A DNA stretch of 64,000 nt from Silene conica (GCA_029255685.2 CM055312.2:83741010-83805009); one strand, 5' to 3'. Positions 44,577 to 57,938 are shown, numbered from the stretch's first letter. The notes: generated by a model from the letters alone, not told the origin. A program made the numbers and translations.

Positions 44577-45665
44577 TATGAGTTGGATGATAAATGTAAT
44601 TGAATTATGGAATTGAAGTGAAAGACAAGGTCAGTCGCAAGGAGGGGATTGCATTTGATTACAAATTCACGACTCACGTGTTTTAAAAAAATACCCCATC
44701 CAATCCACACCAAATTCCCCATTTGTTTCTGGGTGGTCTTTAAGGCGACTCTTTGATTGTAATTTTCGTGCTTTAAACGTAGAATTTTTTCAGAAAAGAA
44801 ATATAATTTTATATTAGTTTTCATAACTAAACTAAGCATGTTAGTTTTATTTCGCAAACGTAAATATTTTTGAGTGAATTAACGGTTTTGAAGTTTGGTC
44901 TTCAAAAAGTAAATGAGAAGTTTGGAGTGGATTGGAGGGTGATTTTACAACTGCAAAAAATAAAGAGGGTATTTTCTTCAGTTAAATATTTATATCCCAT
45001 GTCTTAATCAATTGTTGATCTTTAATTTGGCACAAAGACTGAGAAAATAGGAGGGAACCAATTATAACATGACAATTAAAGTGGATCAAATTATTAATCA
45101 AATGTAATCCCAAAATAAAAGGATAACAATTGACTGATACAACCAAAAATGGAATAAGACAACAAACGACAGGGATGAATAAAGTCTTTATTTTACTAAG
45201 AGAACTATGGTGTGTAGTGGTGTAACCGAGTCGATTTGAACTCGAGCTCGGGCGATCTTGGAATTGGCTTTAGAAACTTGAGGTCGTAATTTTTCAAACT
45301 TAAAAAATGAAAGCTCAGAATCAATTTGGATTTGGTTCACCTTGGCTTGGTGGCATGAAGCTCTTTACCTCATGGGAGCCAAAATTGTGCATATATTGGT
45401 ACTCAATATTGGTTATACCACGCGTTTTACATAGATTGAAACTAAACTTACATGCATTTCATCTGTTCTGATCATTTGTTGTTTACCTATTTCATTTTAA
45501 GGTGTGTACGTTACCATTCTATTTTGGGTATGCCTTTGATGGACAATTTGCTCTCCCACACTTAATTTGGTCAACTTGTTATCGAATAATTGACCATTTT
45601 CTCTCTCCTTAGTTCTTTGCCAAAACCAAAGATAAGTGAATGACCGGCACTGAGGGAGTAATTTT
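44577..45665. other. intergenic, no gene recognised
   Basis: AT-rich. A 106-codon open frame at 44537..44857 (-) has no recognisable family and overlaps the viral repeat, so it is not called. Confidence 0.5.
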
Positions 45666-45877
45666 GCACAAATAGGATCCTACATCTGGGTGTACAAAAA
45701 CATTGTACATCAGACTCATTTAATAAATAATCCACTAATTGTCTATCTATAGCCCAATAAAAACAAATCTCTAATTATCATCAACTTAATTAGACCGTTC
45801 TTTATTATGTCTTAACCACAATCACGACAAATCTCACTCTCACCAAATTTTGATTCGAAAATGGTTGAAGGGAAGCG
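45666..45877 (+). repeat. direct duplication, copy A
   Basis: About 210 bp matching 46243..46450. Shared blocks include GCACAAATAGGATCCTACAT, CTAATTATCATCAAC and a closing ATGG(T/C)TGAAGG. The unit looks like the 5' flank and start of some repeated element. After the ATG, a GCGATGT.TTTGATGCGACT pair occurs in copy A. Confidence 0.75.
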
Positions 45878-46242
45878 ATGTATTTGATGCGACTGCGATG
45901 TCTTTGATGCGACTTAGGAATAAGGTAAATCGGATGAGAATTCATGTGATGAGGATGCAAATAGGCAAAAATGACATAAGTGATACAGAAACTTCTCCGT
46001 TTAATTTATGTTCAAATTTCAATATTTAATAATTTATTTTAATGCATAATTGCCTAATTGGTAATTCGTAAAAGTTAAGATTCTAATATCATCTGAAAAA
46101 AATCTGTAAAAGTTCGAGTAATTATAATAATTGCTTAAAAAATCACCCTTATTTGTTTGTGTGCTTGACCAAACCAAAAATGGTAGTTAACCAATCAAGA
46201 TGTAAATGAATACTAAATTTTATTTATTAAATCTCTTTATAT

Positions 46243-46450
46243 GCACAAATAGGATCCTACATCCGAGTGTACAGAAGTATAGTACATCAGGCCCACATAT
46301 CATAATTTACTAATATTCTATTAGTACCTAATACAAAACAAATATCTAATTATCATCAACCTAAACCCTTCTTAATTCTCCGTTGACTACAATCACAACA
46401 AATTTTCCCTCCCACCAAAATTGATTCAAAGATGGCTGAAGGAAGTGATT
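46243..46450 (+). repeat. direct duplication, copy B
   Basis: Second copy of the unit at 45666..45877, clearly diverged. No long frame follows its ATG. Confidence 0.75.
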
Positions 46451-46859
46451 GGTATGTTCATCGAGGCGTAAAAATGCATCGAATAATATTTCGGTGAACG
46501 GGAAGCAATTTGCATCGATATCAAGAAGGAAAAATGCACTGAACAATCTAATTTGAGGTAAATTTTTACACCAATCATAACCCTAATTTTGTGATTTATG
46601 TTTGTTCTTGAAATTCAGTATATAATTGTCGCGAGAATAGCGATTCCGAGTATTTACTTGCTATTTAATTCCAATATTTGGCGTTTTTATGATTTGATAT
46701 TGTTTGAAACAGATTTTATTATTGGATCCAATGATTTGTCATCTACATATTATTATTTTTTACTATATGAACAGCCAAAAACTTTGTTTCGTGAAAATAA
46801 AGCATCACGAGCAGCTCATGGTTTTGACAATTTTCGCACCACTTCCGACCACCCTTGAC

Positions 46860-47220
46860 CACCTCTTAGACTATATTCACAAAATTGGGAGTCCCACAAT
46901 TGCAAAACACTAAAGAACACAAAAATCTATTACCATTTGATCCTTCAATTGTCTCAGCAAAGACCGTCGCACCGTCGCAAAATGAGCTCCTATGTTCACT
47001 TTCATTGTGTATTAGTTATTACACTTATTAGCTCATCTTTAACTTTAATTATTTGTGCAGCTACACTTTGTTGACACCGTGATCGATTCGAGACCGGATG
47101 TGGACTGAATAGTCCCACACTTATTGGTTGTCCAACCATTTACCATCTATCTGACTATATTCACAAAAATGGGAGTCCCGCGATTCGAAAACATTAAAGA
47201 ACACAAAAAATCGATATTAT
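46860..47220 (+). repeat. pair of short direct repeats
   Basis: A segment of about 60 bp (GACTATATTCACAAAA, GGGAGTCCC, TAAAGAACACAAAAA) occurs near 46868..46930 and again near 47151..47218, about 285 bp apart. Confidence 0.7.
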
Positions 47221-48718
47221 AAAAAATTACCTTGACATTGAGGCATAGTATGTAATTGTTTCTCCAAAACCATTGAATCAGAAGTACATGTTTATGTTTT
47301 CATTGAAGTTTCATGCTCCTTCAAAATTCGATATTGTCCATTGATGACGATACATTTCATGTGTCATTTGCAATCGAAACTTCTAAAATTATATAATTAT
47401 ATTAAGTAAATTGAATGACGTAGAAATAATAATTAAGAAAAAAAATTATTAACTGAATGATGGATGTAAATGAGTTATAAAAATAGGGAAGAAGTTACAT
47501 AAAGAGGGAGACTGTGTAAATATGGGATTATTAACTTTTTTTTCTCTCTCTTTTTTTTTTTTTTTCCAAAAATAATTAAGGAAAAAACTAAAATAACCTT
47601 GGATGTACAATGATGGTGGTATAGACCAGGAATTGAAGTGTTTGGGTATGATTAAATGACAATAGAATTTTCTCAGCTCTACACTTATCGTACATCTCTA
47701 ATTCCTTATTGTAAGTTATTTCAGAAAGTTTGATTCTTTATAATCGCTTGGAAATAGCTCTCTTTATAAGTGTAAATAAATATAGATTGATTTATTGATG
47801 ATTGATAGATACATTGATACATTGATTAATTAACCATAAATATAAATAATAAAGACCACAATAATGATTTAGATAGATCAAGTGGAATAATTGTGCGGAT
47901 GACATTTATTTTAAATGAGTATTATCTTTCATAAACAACAATATATTTTTTTCCTGCATATTTTCACTTTGTTCTTTATATACGAAATATTGTTTTATAG
48001 AGTGACGTATTTTTTTTACGGGGGTAAGGGTAGATAGGTTTTGAGGGAGGAGATAAGTATCTTAGGGGAATAGGGGGTAGAGCTAGACTCCGACGTTTAA
48101 GAGTGTAATTTGAGTACTACAATAAAATCTCAATAAGCTGGGGTAGTTCAAGGATACAATTGATGATTTTGATGATAAAGTTGGTTAGTTGAGTTGTCAA
48201 ATTTTGATTTAATGAGTATAAATATATAATTATAAATATAAATAATAAATAACGCAATGACATACGTAAGTCAAGCGGAATAAATGTGTTGGTGAGATGA
48301 AATTTAATTGTGTTTAGAAGGTATTTCATAAACAACAAAGTAATGACAAATAAAAGGTGTTTCCGAGATGGATAGAGTAAACAATACAAAGATCAAAATT
48401 ATTTTTAATCATAGTATTAAATTATAGGTTATTATAGTCCGTGTTCCTTTTGTTCCTCCATATTTACAACTTATTTTTTACAATAAGATATTGTCATGCA
48501 TATATGGTAGTCATTGATTTTACATTATATCTATCGATTTTTGTTTTTAGAAATGGAGGTAGATAGGTCTCAAGCGATGGAATAAGTGTCTTGGGGGTAG
48601 GGTTACTCTCCGACGTTTATGTGTGATATGAGTTGTACTAAAAAATGTCTATAGATTATGGTTATTCAAGGATAAAGTTGATTCTGTTGGTCAAGTTGGT
48701 TAGTTAGTTGAGAAGGGT

Positions 48719-49185
48719 CTAGCTAGCACCGAAACGAACACGACACGGACACGGGACACGACATGTCATGAAATTTAGGACACGCGACACGTTATTTAAA
48801 TTTAATAAAATATACATTTTATAATTATAAATGTTTGATTTTATTTTTGTAAAAGTATTTGATATTAATTTTAAATAAGTGAAGGTAAAGCTTTTTCTTG
48901 ATAATAAACCCATTTTCATTTTTCATCTGAATCAATATTCTAATTAATCTCTTTCGATAGCGTATTTCTCGTCTGAAGAACATCTTTCACCTCATATGAT
49001 GACCAAATACCGCGGACACGCGATGGACACGGCTCAAATACCATGTACACGCGTCGGACACATGCCAAATAAATGTAGAAAGTTAAACACGACTTTATAG
49101 GCGCCCGACACGTTTCGACGTGTGTCCGTGGAGTGTCGGTGTCGGACACGGTACGACTCATTTTAATAAGTGTCCGTGCTACCTA
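48719..49185. mobile_element. MITE, 467 bp, with 9-bp TSD and CACG-rich ends
   Basis: Perfect 9-bp TSD GAGAAGGGT (48710..48718 and 49186..49194). Ends CTAGCTAGCACCG and, inverted, TAGGTAGCACGG. Both sides are rich in GACACG/CGTGTC words, giving a GC-rich, foldable terminus around an AT-rich middle. The TSD size suggests a MULE derivative. It sits inside one unit of the repeat, whose two halves match the other units when it is removed. Confidence 0.8.
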
Positions 49186-51292
49186 GAGAAGGGTACGAAG
49201 AATACACGAATGGTATGGAAAAATGGTACGTGTTTACTAAGGTTATGATTAGAATAACTGAGTAAGTAAGTAGATAAATTTTATTTCAAATTTATATTTT
49301 GTGAAAATGACAAAGGCATAAATGCTGTAAAAATAGGTTAAAAATATCTAAAGTAACATATATATACTCAATTTTGATTGTTTTCGCCGTATAGGATGGG
49401 GGTTGATTTTCCATTAGATATGTCTATTTTTTTTAGGGGCGGACCCCGTGGGGGTAAATAGGTATTGAAGGTAGAGAGATAAGTGTCTTAGCTAGGAGGT
49501 AGGATTACTCTCCGATGTTGAATAAGATGATTTGAGTAGTACAAGTAAATGTCGGTCGACCGGGGTTTCCAGTGATAGATTTTACAAATGATTTTGATGG
49601 TTAAGTTGGTTAGGTGGGTGAGAAGGGTACTCGACGAGTTGGATTATTCTCCGACGTTAACGAGCGTGACTTAAAAGATAGAAAAATATATTCATATGTG
49701 GGATTGGGGTTGTTCAATGATAAGAATATGGTTATGGTAGGTTGATTCTGACGGATTTGGCTTGTTAGTCAGATGGAAAGGGTTGAATATGGAAAATGGT
49801 GGGTAACGTGAGATATTTATTGGAGAAGGTAAATATACAAATTTTATTTAAAAAATGTATTATATAAAAGTAATAAAAACTGACAAAAAATATAAATATT
49901 GACTTAAAACCATTAAAATATCATGTGTATAAACTCAATTTTGTTTCTTTGTTAAAAATAAAACTAAACAATCAAATGTTATACTTATCTAATCAAATGC
50001 TCTCTTGGGTCGAAGCATAAATTTTAATGTTGAATGACTTTATAATATTTTTTGTGTTATTAAAATTAGAAAATAAGAAAATAATCAAGTATTTACGATT
50101 TTTCTATTAGAACTAGAATATAGTTGATTACAAAAAAAATAAGTTATTTACCACCTTTTATAATTAGAAAACAATAATTTATCTACAATTTTTCTATTAA
50201 GGATATAAGTTTCTTGAGAGATAAGATTACTCTTTGACGTTTAAGAGTGTAATTTGAGTATTACAAGGAAATGCCAATAGCCTGCAATTGTTCAGCGATA
50301 TATTCGATGAATGCTGAAGTTGGTTAGTTGGGTTGTCAAATTACAATCTAAGGTGTATAAATAAAAATAATAAAGAACACATCAATGATGATATATGTGG
50401 ATCAGGTGGAATAATTGTGTGGATGAAATGAAATATAGACGAGTATTAGACGTTATTTGATAACAACAAAGTAATGAAAAATTAAAAGAATTTTCGAAAC
50501 GAAGACGTCACAAGAAGATCAAAATTATTTGTTAGTCATAGTTATAAGATTATAGTTTATAGTTTGTATTCTATTTTCCCCCATAAATATTTTCAACTTT
50601 TTTTTTACAGATGGGCATTGTCTTATATGGTGTGAGTTGATTTTACATTGAATGTGTCATTTTATTGAGAGGTGGGAATACACACGTCTTAAGGGTTAAA
50701 GTGTCTTAGGGGTAGGGTTACTCTTTGACTTTTAATAGTGTGTTTGAGTAATGCAATATAATGTCGATAAGCTAGAATTGTTCAGGCTTACAGTTAGTTG
50801 ATTTAAGTTGGTTAGTTGGGTCAGAAGATATGACAAATGCCTAAATGGTGTGGAAAAATGGTAGTAAGACAATGATTAGAAAATTTGAGAAAATAATTAT
50901 AAGAATTTCATTTAAGATTGTATAATGTGGAAAAGACAGAGGCACATATGCTATAAAAATAGGTTAAAAATCTCATAAATATCATGTATATATATCTATA
51001 CTCAATTTTGATTCTCTTATATGATGGGAGTTGATTTTACAATGGATGTGTCTATCTTTTTTAGAGGTGGGGTTATATAGGTTTTGAGGTGGGAGGTAAG
51101 TGGTTTTTTTTTTTTTTTTTTTTTTGAAATCCCACTGGGGGGTTAAATCATTCCCTTAAATCAACTTTCACTAACTCGCCCACGTATCGTGGCAGTTCAG
51201 ACAAACTCTATAACCGTCTAGCATCTTGTGACGAGCTCAAGTGAGCCACTTCATGGGCAACCTTATTAAACGATCTACTAACAAAAGCCATA

Positions 51293-54200
51293 TCATGACA
51301 TCAAAAACACAACACAAATAAAAATATCCTCAAGCAAAAGATGGAAATCGCTGCTCCCTTGCGTCTTCTTCGTCAAAGCTTCTATAACGGGTTTACAATC
51401 GCTTTCCAGCTCCACTCGTGCATACCCACGTCGTTGGGCTTCTCTAAGACCCACCACAATAGCTTCCGCCTCTGCCATACGTTCCTCCATCGCCCCTTTA
51501 ACGGTACTCGCTAATGGCCCACAGCACCTCCCCTTCGCTGTTTCTACATACAGCCCCAATCCCGTTCCCCACCCTTCTTTCGTTCCTGCATCTACATTAA
51601 TTTTGAAAATCCCCACACTTGGTTTCAGCCATCCTTGCTCAGTCCTTCCCTCTCCTTCATCCTTCTCTGTCCTTACCTCTTGATCACGCATTTCTTTCAT
51701 AAGCTCCTCCACCCACCTCTTAACCTTATCTAACTCCACCCTTGAATTATCGAACACCCATTTATTACGCATCTCCCACAATGCCCAACACGCTGTCATG
51801 AATTTTTCTATCTCCGTCTCCTCCAATTCCTTCCAAACATCCTCTACCCATTCTCTCACCCTCTCATACCCGTCAACTCTGCACACCTTCAGCCCCCATA
51901 TACTCCACAAACCACCCGTCGGTCCACAACCCCTCACAAGGTGTAAACAAGTCTCCTCTGCATGGGAGCAAACAGGACAGGCTGCATCAATCGACTGTAT
52001 CCGCGCGGCTAGATTGGCCTTCGTCGCAATAGCATTATTGCAAAGAGAACACATGAACACATTGATTCGAGGTAAAACCTTTGTCTTCCAAATACGATTC
52101 CACAACGCTTTCTTTTTTTTGTTATCAGATGAGCTTCCTTCCATGCCTTCACTCTTAGTTAACACTTGATAAGCCGATTTCACCGAATAGTTACCATCCC
52201 GTTCCAATTCCCAGACCCACGCATCTACAGGTTTCGTAATACTAATGCGTATGCCGCCTATTCGTTCCTGTTCGAAAGGTAGAAACAATTCCTGGAGTTT
52301 AGAAGAGTCTCACGCTGTTCCCTCCTCATTCCATAGGTCCGCCACCACCATAGTCTCATCTGCGTCATTACGTGGTGAAATAGTTTTTCGGGTTTGAGTT
52401 TGTGGAATCCAAGGATCCGTCCAGACATTAATATGTAAGCCATTCCCTATTCGTCTTCTGACCCTTAGCAGTAGGACCTCACGCGCTTCTAAGATGCCTT
52501 GCCAAGTATAACTCAGATTCACCCCGACTCCCCGAGTTGTGCTTTCATAAAAAGACCATCACACACGCACCATAAGACTTGTTTTATTCATAAGACAACG
52601 CCATGCTTTTTTCCCCAATAGAGCCATGTTGAATTGATGATAGTCACGGAGACCTAATCCACCCAAGCACTTCGGTTTGCAAAGCTTAGTCCAGGCAATC
52701 CACGGTATCTTACCTTTTCCATTCGACGTTCCCCACCAAAAACGAGACACCATTGATCGCAATTCATCACAAAATGTGGTCGGCAGTTTGAAGACGCTCA
52801 TCGCATAGGTCGGGATTGATTGGGCAACTGCCTTTATCAATACTTCCCGTCTCGCCTTCGAAAATAATTGTCCTTTCCACCCTTGTAACTTTTTGCTTAG
52901 TTTATCTCGCACCACATTCGTTAAAATGCGTTTCGAACTCCCCACCACAGTAGGCAAACCCAAGTATGTGTCTTGCACCGTGACATGTCGAACACCAAGA
53001 ATGCTCACCACCTGATCTTTGTTCGCTCTCCGAGTACCCCGGCTAAACGACACTGTCGTTTTCTCAAAGTTTATAAGTTGTCCCGATGCTGCTGCATAGT
53101 CACCAAGAATTTGCTTACTACAATTTGCTTCTCTCATTTTAGCTTTGACGAAAAATAAGCTGTCATCCGCAAAAAAGAGGTGAGACACAATAGGGGCAGC
53201 AGGTGCAATCCGTATACTGTGAAGTGTACCATTTTCCGTTGCTTTTCGAATCCGGTTTGACAAAACTTCAGCACATATTAAAAACAAGTAAGGGGATAAC
53301 GGATCCCATTGTCTTAAGCCACATTCGGGGCGGAATTCTGTTGTTGGTTTACCGTTAACCAGAATTGAAACTTGCACCGAGGAGACACAATGCATTACTC
53401 TGTCTGTCCAATTTATATCAAATCCCATGCTCAGAAGAACATTCTGAAGGAAATTTCATTCCACACGATCGTATGCCTTTGACATGTGAAGTTTGAGCGC
53501 CATAAAACCATTCTTATTCCTCCAATTCTTCATGAAGTGGAACATTTCGAATGCGACAAGGATATTTTCCTTAATAAGTCTCCTAGGGGTAAAAGCACTT
53601 TGTTTTTCAGACACTATTTCATTCAAAAACAGTTTGAGACGGTTCGCAAGCACCTTAGAAACAAGCTTGTAGATAACGTTACACAAACTGATAGGGCGAA
53701 CATCTACCATTTTGTCTGGAGCTTTCTTCTTCGGAATTAGAACAATGTGTGCCTTGTTGAACCCCTCCGGTAATGGAGCTCCACGCAGAACGCTAAGGAC
53801 CACACGGACAACATCTTTCCCCACAATATGCCAATATGTTTGGTAGAATAGACCGTTCATGCCATCGGGCCCCGGTGCCTTAAGCGGGTGAATATCGTTC
53901 AGAGCATTAATCACCTCATCCTCCGTATACTCACTTCGCAAAATGCCATTCATTCGCTCCGTCGCCCTTCCTTCGATACCATCCAGCTTTGAAATCCCTC
54001 GACCTTCCAGACTTGAAAAGCTCTTCAAAATAGTCCTTAACCACCCCTTCAATAGCTTCTCTGACTTCTCGAGTGCGACCATCATCGGCAATAATTTTGT
54101 CAATATGGTTATGTTGTTTTCTTTGTCCCGCTTTCCGATGAAAAAATTTGGTATTACGATCTACCTCCTTCAACCACAATGCCCTTGAGCGTTGTCTCCA

Positions 54201-55212
54201 AAAGACTTCTTCTTGGTGTAGGAGCTTCCCAATCTCCTTAATAAGCCTTCGTCTTTCTTGCACCTCCCCCTGATCGAGTTCGTCGTCCCTCATCCAATCT
54301 CTATAGCGGTCTCCTTTTGTTATTAAGGTCTCAGACTATTTTTCCGATACTAACGCCTTTCCATTTTTGTAAATTTTCAGCACACCGAGCTAGGTTAGCC
54401 ACCAGATCGGACTCGCCTTCATTCCATGTATCACGAATAGTCTCTTCACAGCGCTGCTCCCCCACCCATGTTTGCTCAAAACGGAATAACTTTCTCCTCT
54501 CCCTCTCCCCATCCTCTTGTCTACTGAATTTCAGAAGGATTGGCGCGTGATCCGACCATTCCCGCGTCAAGTGAAGCAATTTAGCCCTAGGAAAGCATAT
54601 ACCCCATGCGTCATTACAGACCGCTCTATCAAGTCGACATTGTCGATTGTCCGCTTCAGCTTGGCCATTATCGTATGTGAACTCATACCCCTCATACTCG
54701 ATATCCCATAGTTCACAATCATCGAGAGCCTCCCGGAAGTTATTCATCTGCCACTGGGCTCTAGTACTCCCTTTCATCTCGTTCATGAACAGAATTTCAT
54801 TGAAATCACCAATACAAACCCACGGTTTATTCGAGTGACTCCTTAATTCTCGCATTAACTCCCAAGATAGATGTCTATCCCCCACCTTTGGCCACCCATA
54901 AAAACCAGTCACACTCTACTCACCTCCATCATCGTGAACATGGACATCCATGTGATGCACCGACACCGACTTGAACTCACATTTCAGATGTTTCTTCCAC
55001 ATAAACGCAAGCCCACTAGCTCGCCCCATACTATCTACCTCCATCCCGTCATAATCAGCGAAACTACTACGAACTCTCCTAAATTCTTCACCACTAAGTT
55101 TGGTTTCGGAGAGAAAAACCAACGTGGGGGCCTCACGCGGTATTAAGTTACGAAGTCCGCCTACTGCATCGGGGTTGCCCAGCCCCCTGCAGTTGAGGTT
55201 AAGTAGATTCAT
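51293..55212 (-). pseudogene. LINE ORF2: endonuclease, RT, zf-RVT, RNase H, broken
   Basis: Starts at ATG 55212 (MNLLNLNCRGLGNP). AP endonuclease: SETKLSG, GDFNEI, SDHAPI. RT: IHPLKAPGPDGMNGLFYQ, VRPISLCNVIYKLVSKVLAN, SHLFFADDSLFF (catalytic FADD). Then the zinc-binding zf-RVT (CPVCSHAEETCLHLVRGC) and a plant L1 RNase H (INVDAGTKEGWGTGLG, AEAEA, ELESDC). Breaks: TAG at 54916..54918, a frame change near 54300..54335, a frame change near 54020, TGA at 53456..53458, TGA at 52559..52561, TGA at 52310..52312, and a shift near 51300 at the C-terminus. At 53456 (after AYDRVE) and probably at 52310 a Trp codon TGG has become TGA. Confidence 0.92.
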
Positions 55213-56583
55213 TGGGTCCGGCGGGGTTGAGCATCCTCAACCACCGCCTCAGATGAACAGACATCCATGATTTTACTTACCTTATCATCGCCCCTTTTAT
55301 CATCATCTTCATGTGTCTCCCTATGTCTCTTATCACCCACAGAAGTTCCCTCACCATCATTCTCTACTCCCTTGTCTCTTTGTTGCTCTTCCTCTCCCTT
55401 GTGTGCCAACCTCTTCCATTTCGTAATTCGTCTCATGCTACATGGTTCACTTCTACTCCCTATCTCTTAGACGCCATTATGACATGGCCCTATGGTTTCC
55501 TCCCTACTTCCTCTCCCCTCACCCTCCAACCTTGTTTCCATCATACCTTCCCCACTATTCCTCCTTCAATTCTCCTACTCACAGCCAGCCATCGAGCAGT
55601 CAGGGTCACCTCCCACCCAATCAGAGCCTCCCTCCTCACTCACTATCTTTCCCATTTCCCTTATATTTCTTTTCGCCTTTGCTATTATCGAGATTTGCTG
55701 AAGTTTGGTAATCATAGCATCGATATCTTATTCCTCCTTTCGTCTAAATTCCGCCTCGAAAACCCCTTTCAGAGATTGTGGACCTTTAAGACCCACCTCC
55801 GCCGTTGTTTTCAGAAATCTTCTTGGTGACGCTCGCATTTTGTCACTGAAACGCATCTCCTCCTCCTCATAAGGCCTTTCGTCACAAACTTTCGCTCCAT
55901 GCCCTAGCACTCCACACCCGTAACAGAAGATAGGTAGTTTTTCATATTTTGCCTCAAATTCTATCAGCTCTCCAGACCCCATACGAGCATTAACAGTATC
56001 ATGTAGAGGTTTTCGAACATCATGCAAAATCTGAATTCTAACAGCCTTCTCTAGCTCAAGTAATGGCACCTCCTCCAGTTTGATGAATCTGCCTAATTGC
56101 GTGCCCAAACTACTCATGTTCGAAAGATTCGTTCGCCCCTCACGGGTAAGTCGTAAACCCTAGCCCAGAATGGGACATGGTATATATAACGGTGTGTCAG
56201 ACAATTTTCCATCACATTTTAGGTCATTAAAGCACCAAATATATTTGTCGAAATTAAATGCCATGGTTGTTCGTCAACTATTCGCTTTATCAAATTCGGA
56301 CGCAAACTTGGAAAAAAAAATTATTAGCATCAGTGAGATTTCCAATGACCGTACCTTTTGAATTCCAAAGTTTGATCATAGTGTCGATCGTTACCTTGGC
56401 ATTGATTGATTTCGATGTCGAAATTCGGCGCACCAGTATGTATTCTGTGGTTGTCTTTTCTTGGATATCATCTCCTACATCCCACACAAACTCCATCTCT
56501 TGTCCTACTATCCCTTTGTCTTTTTTTTGTATATGCTTCGTACTCACTTCCATTCGTGCAGAAAGTTCCAACGCCACGTTCAA
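55209..56583 (-). pseudogene. LINE ORF1 (DUF4283-type, zinc knuckle), broken
   Basis: The N-terminal part (56583..56290) shows INAKVTIDTMIKLWNSKGTV of the plant LINE ORF1 (DUF4283). At least one frameshift leads to the next part, then 56117..55728 with CYGCGVLGHGAKVC (CX2CX4HX4C). The charged C-terminal tail ends near 55209, just overlapping the start of ORF2. The protein would bind LINE RNA. Several frames are needed to read it, so it is dead. Confidence 0.85.
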
Positions 56584-57150
56584 AAACGAGAAGAAACAGT
56601 GTATAAACTAGAGAAAACCCAACTAAAAGTTGGGAGGAAGCCTTGAAAGACGGGAAAAAACTAAGAAAAACCCTAGATGGAATAAGGAAAACCCTAGAAA
56701 TATACTCCCATAGGAAACCCTAGAGAGAGAAATAAAAGATTTGTAGTTTTCTAAATGAGGCAGCTTTAATTAGCAAAATGGAGGTAAGTGGTTTTTGGAT
56801 AGGGTTACTTTTCGACATTTAAAAGTGTGATTTGAGTAGTACAAGTAAATATAGGTAATATGAGGTTGTTCAATGACGCAGACGGTCAATTCTGATGGTC
56901 AAGTTGGTTAATTGGCTGAAAAGTGTACGATGAATGACTGGATGGTGGGGAAAATGAGGGGTGTGTAGTAAGAAAACTGAGAAAGTAGATAAATTTTATT
57001 TCAAGGTTTTATTATGTGTAAATGATATAGGCATATATGCAATGAAATTAAATAGGTTAAAAATCTCTAAAACATCATGTTTGTAAACTCAAATTTGTTT
57101 TTCTTTGTGAAATACAAAAATACATAATCAAATGTTAATAAATGTCATGT

Positions 57151-57915
57151 CAATAAATTATTATTAACTTTTAACTAGGCTATTTTTTTGTCTTGCTGAT
57201 CGGTTAAAAAAATATCAAGATTTAAATTTACACCTAACTCCAATGTAACATCTGGTGTTGCATCTTCCATTCATTCCTTACCACTTCTATCCTGCCTCAT
57301 TTGTTAACTAAACAAAAAAATTGCATGTCTTTGATTTCCCCGTCAAACACTTCTCATTCAAACAAGGTCAATTTTGAAAGTAAAAGTTAAGTTTCTAATA
57401 GATGAGTGAACCTTTCAAAGGGAGAGCTAACTTTAGGGATAAGTCTGGGTGTTTCGTGAATGAGGGGTGACTTAATTGTTTTAGGTGTGTATTGGAAACT
57501 AGGAGAAGGGTGTCGATGATGAAGTGGATGGTTGTTTGAGGTAGGAATAAAGATGCCTCCATCGCATTTAGTGGTTAATTTCATGATATGTTAATAGACG
57601 TGACTTTGGATTGTGGGTCGTTTTATGTGTTGTTCGAAGGGTAAGAGCAATGGTTTAAAAGGTTCTTTTGTGTGGTACTGAATATGATTGCGGCGAGTTG
57701 GGTGGTTAAATGTATATGTGATTTAATACGATGGGCGCATGATAGGTGTATGGATGATGGTAGACATGGTAGCATTAATGACATAAATGAATATACACAT
57801 GATAATTTTATAAAACGTACTAATAATATTTTTATGTCAAGAAAAAATATTATGATTTATTTTTGATTTACACGGTGACAAGTTTTATAAATATCAAATA
57901 ATTTAGTATTCGTGC
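57151..57915. other. intergenic, no gene recognised
   Basis: AT-rich with no recognisable family. It may be the body of the Helitron whose 3' end is at 57938. Confidence 0.45.
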
Positions 57916-57938
57916 ATCGTACGGGCACAAATACTAGT
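57911..57938 (+). mobile_element. Helitron 3' terminus
   Basis: CGTGCATCGTACGGGCAC hairpin region followed by AAATACTAGT, ending CTAGT at 57938 with T next. This is the usual plant Helitron end. I could not locate the matching 5' TC end, so only the terminus is called. Confidence 0.6.

Larger units (their letters stand above)
51104..56779 (-). mobile_element. L1-type LINE, nearly full length, with TSD
   Basis: The poly(A) tail is the T-run at 51104..51125 and the 5' end is at 56779. The target-site duplication GGAGGTAAGTGG, extendable to GGAGGTAAGTGGTTTTT, is at 51092..51108 and 56780..56796. Two broken ORFs of plant L1 type fill it. The intact TSD and tail show a single full-length-like insertion into the repeat array. 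Confidence 0.93.
47820..57150 (+). repeat. degenerate duplicated repeat, at least six units, interrupted
   Basis: A unit of about 250-550 bp recurs in the same direction near 48005, 48480, 49385, 49640, 50205, 50600 and 51040. The last is split by the LINE and resumes at 56797. Constant words are GATAAGTGTCTTAGG, GGGTTACTCTCCGACGTTTA, TTTGAGTAGTACAA, AAGTTGGTTAGTTGGG and AAAAATAGGTTAAAAATCTC. Units are diverged and partly truncated, and no coding is seen. It may be a decayed non-coding transposon or old segmental duplication. Confidence 0.75.

Noticed and set aside
44537..44857. A 106-aa minus-strand gene
   Set aside because: No recognisable family; overlaps the viral promoter-like repeat.
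54871..55829. Plus-strand Ser/Leu-rich ORFs
   Set aside because: Antisense to the LINE ORF1 tail and ORF2 endonuclease.
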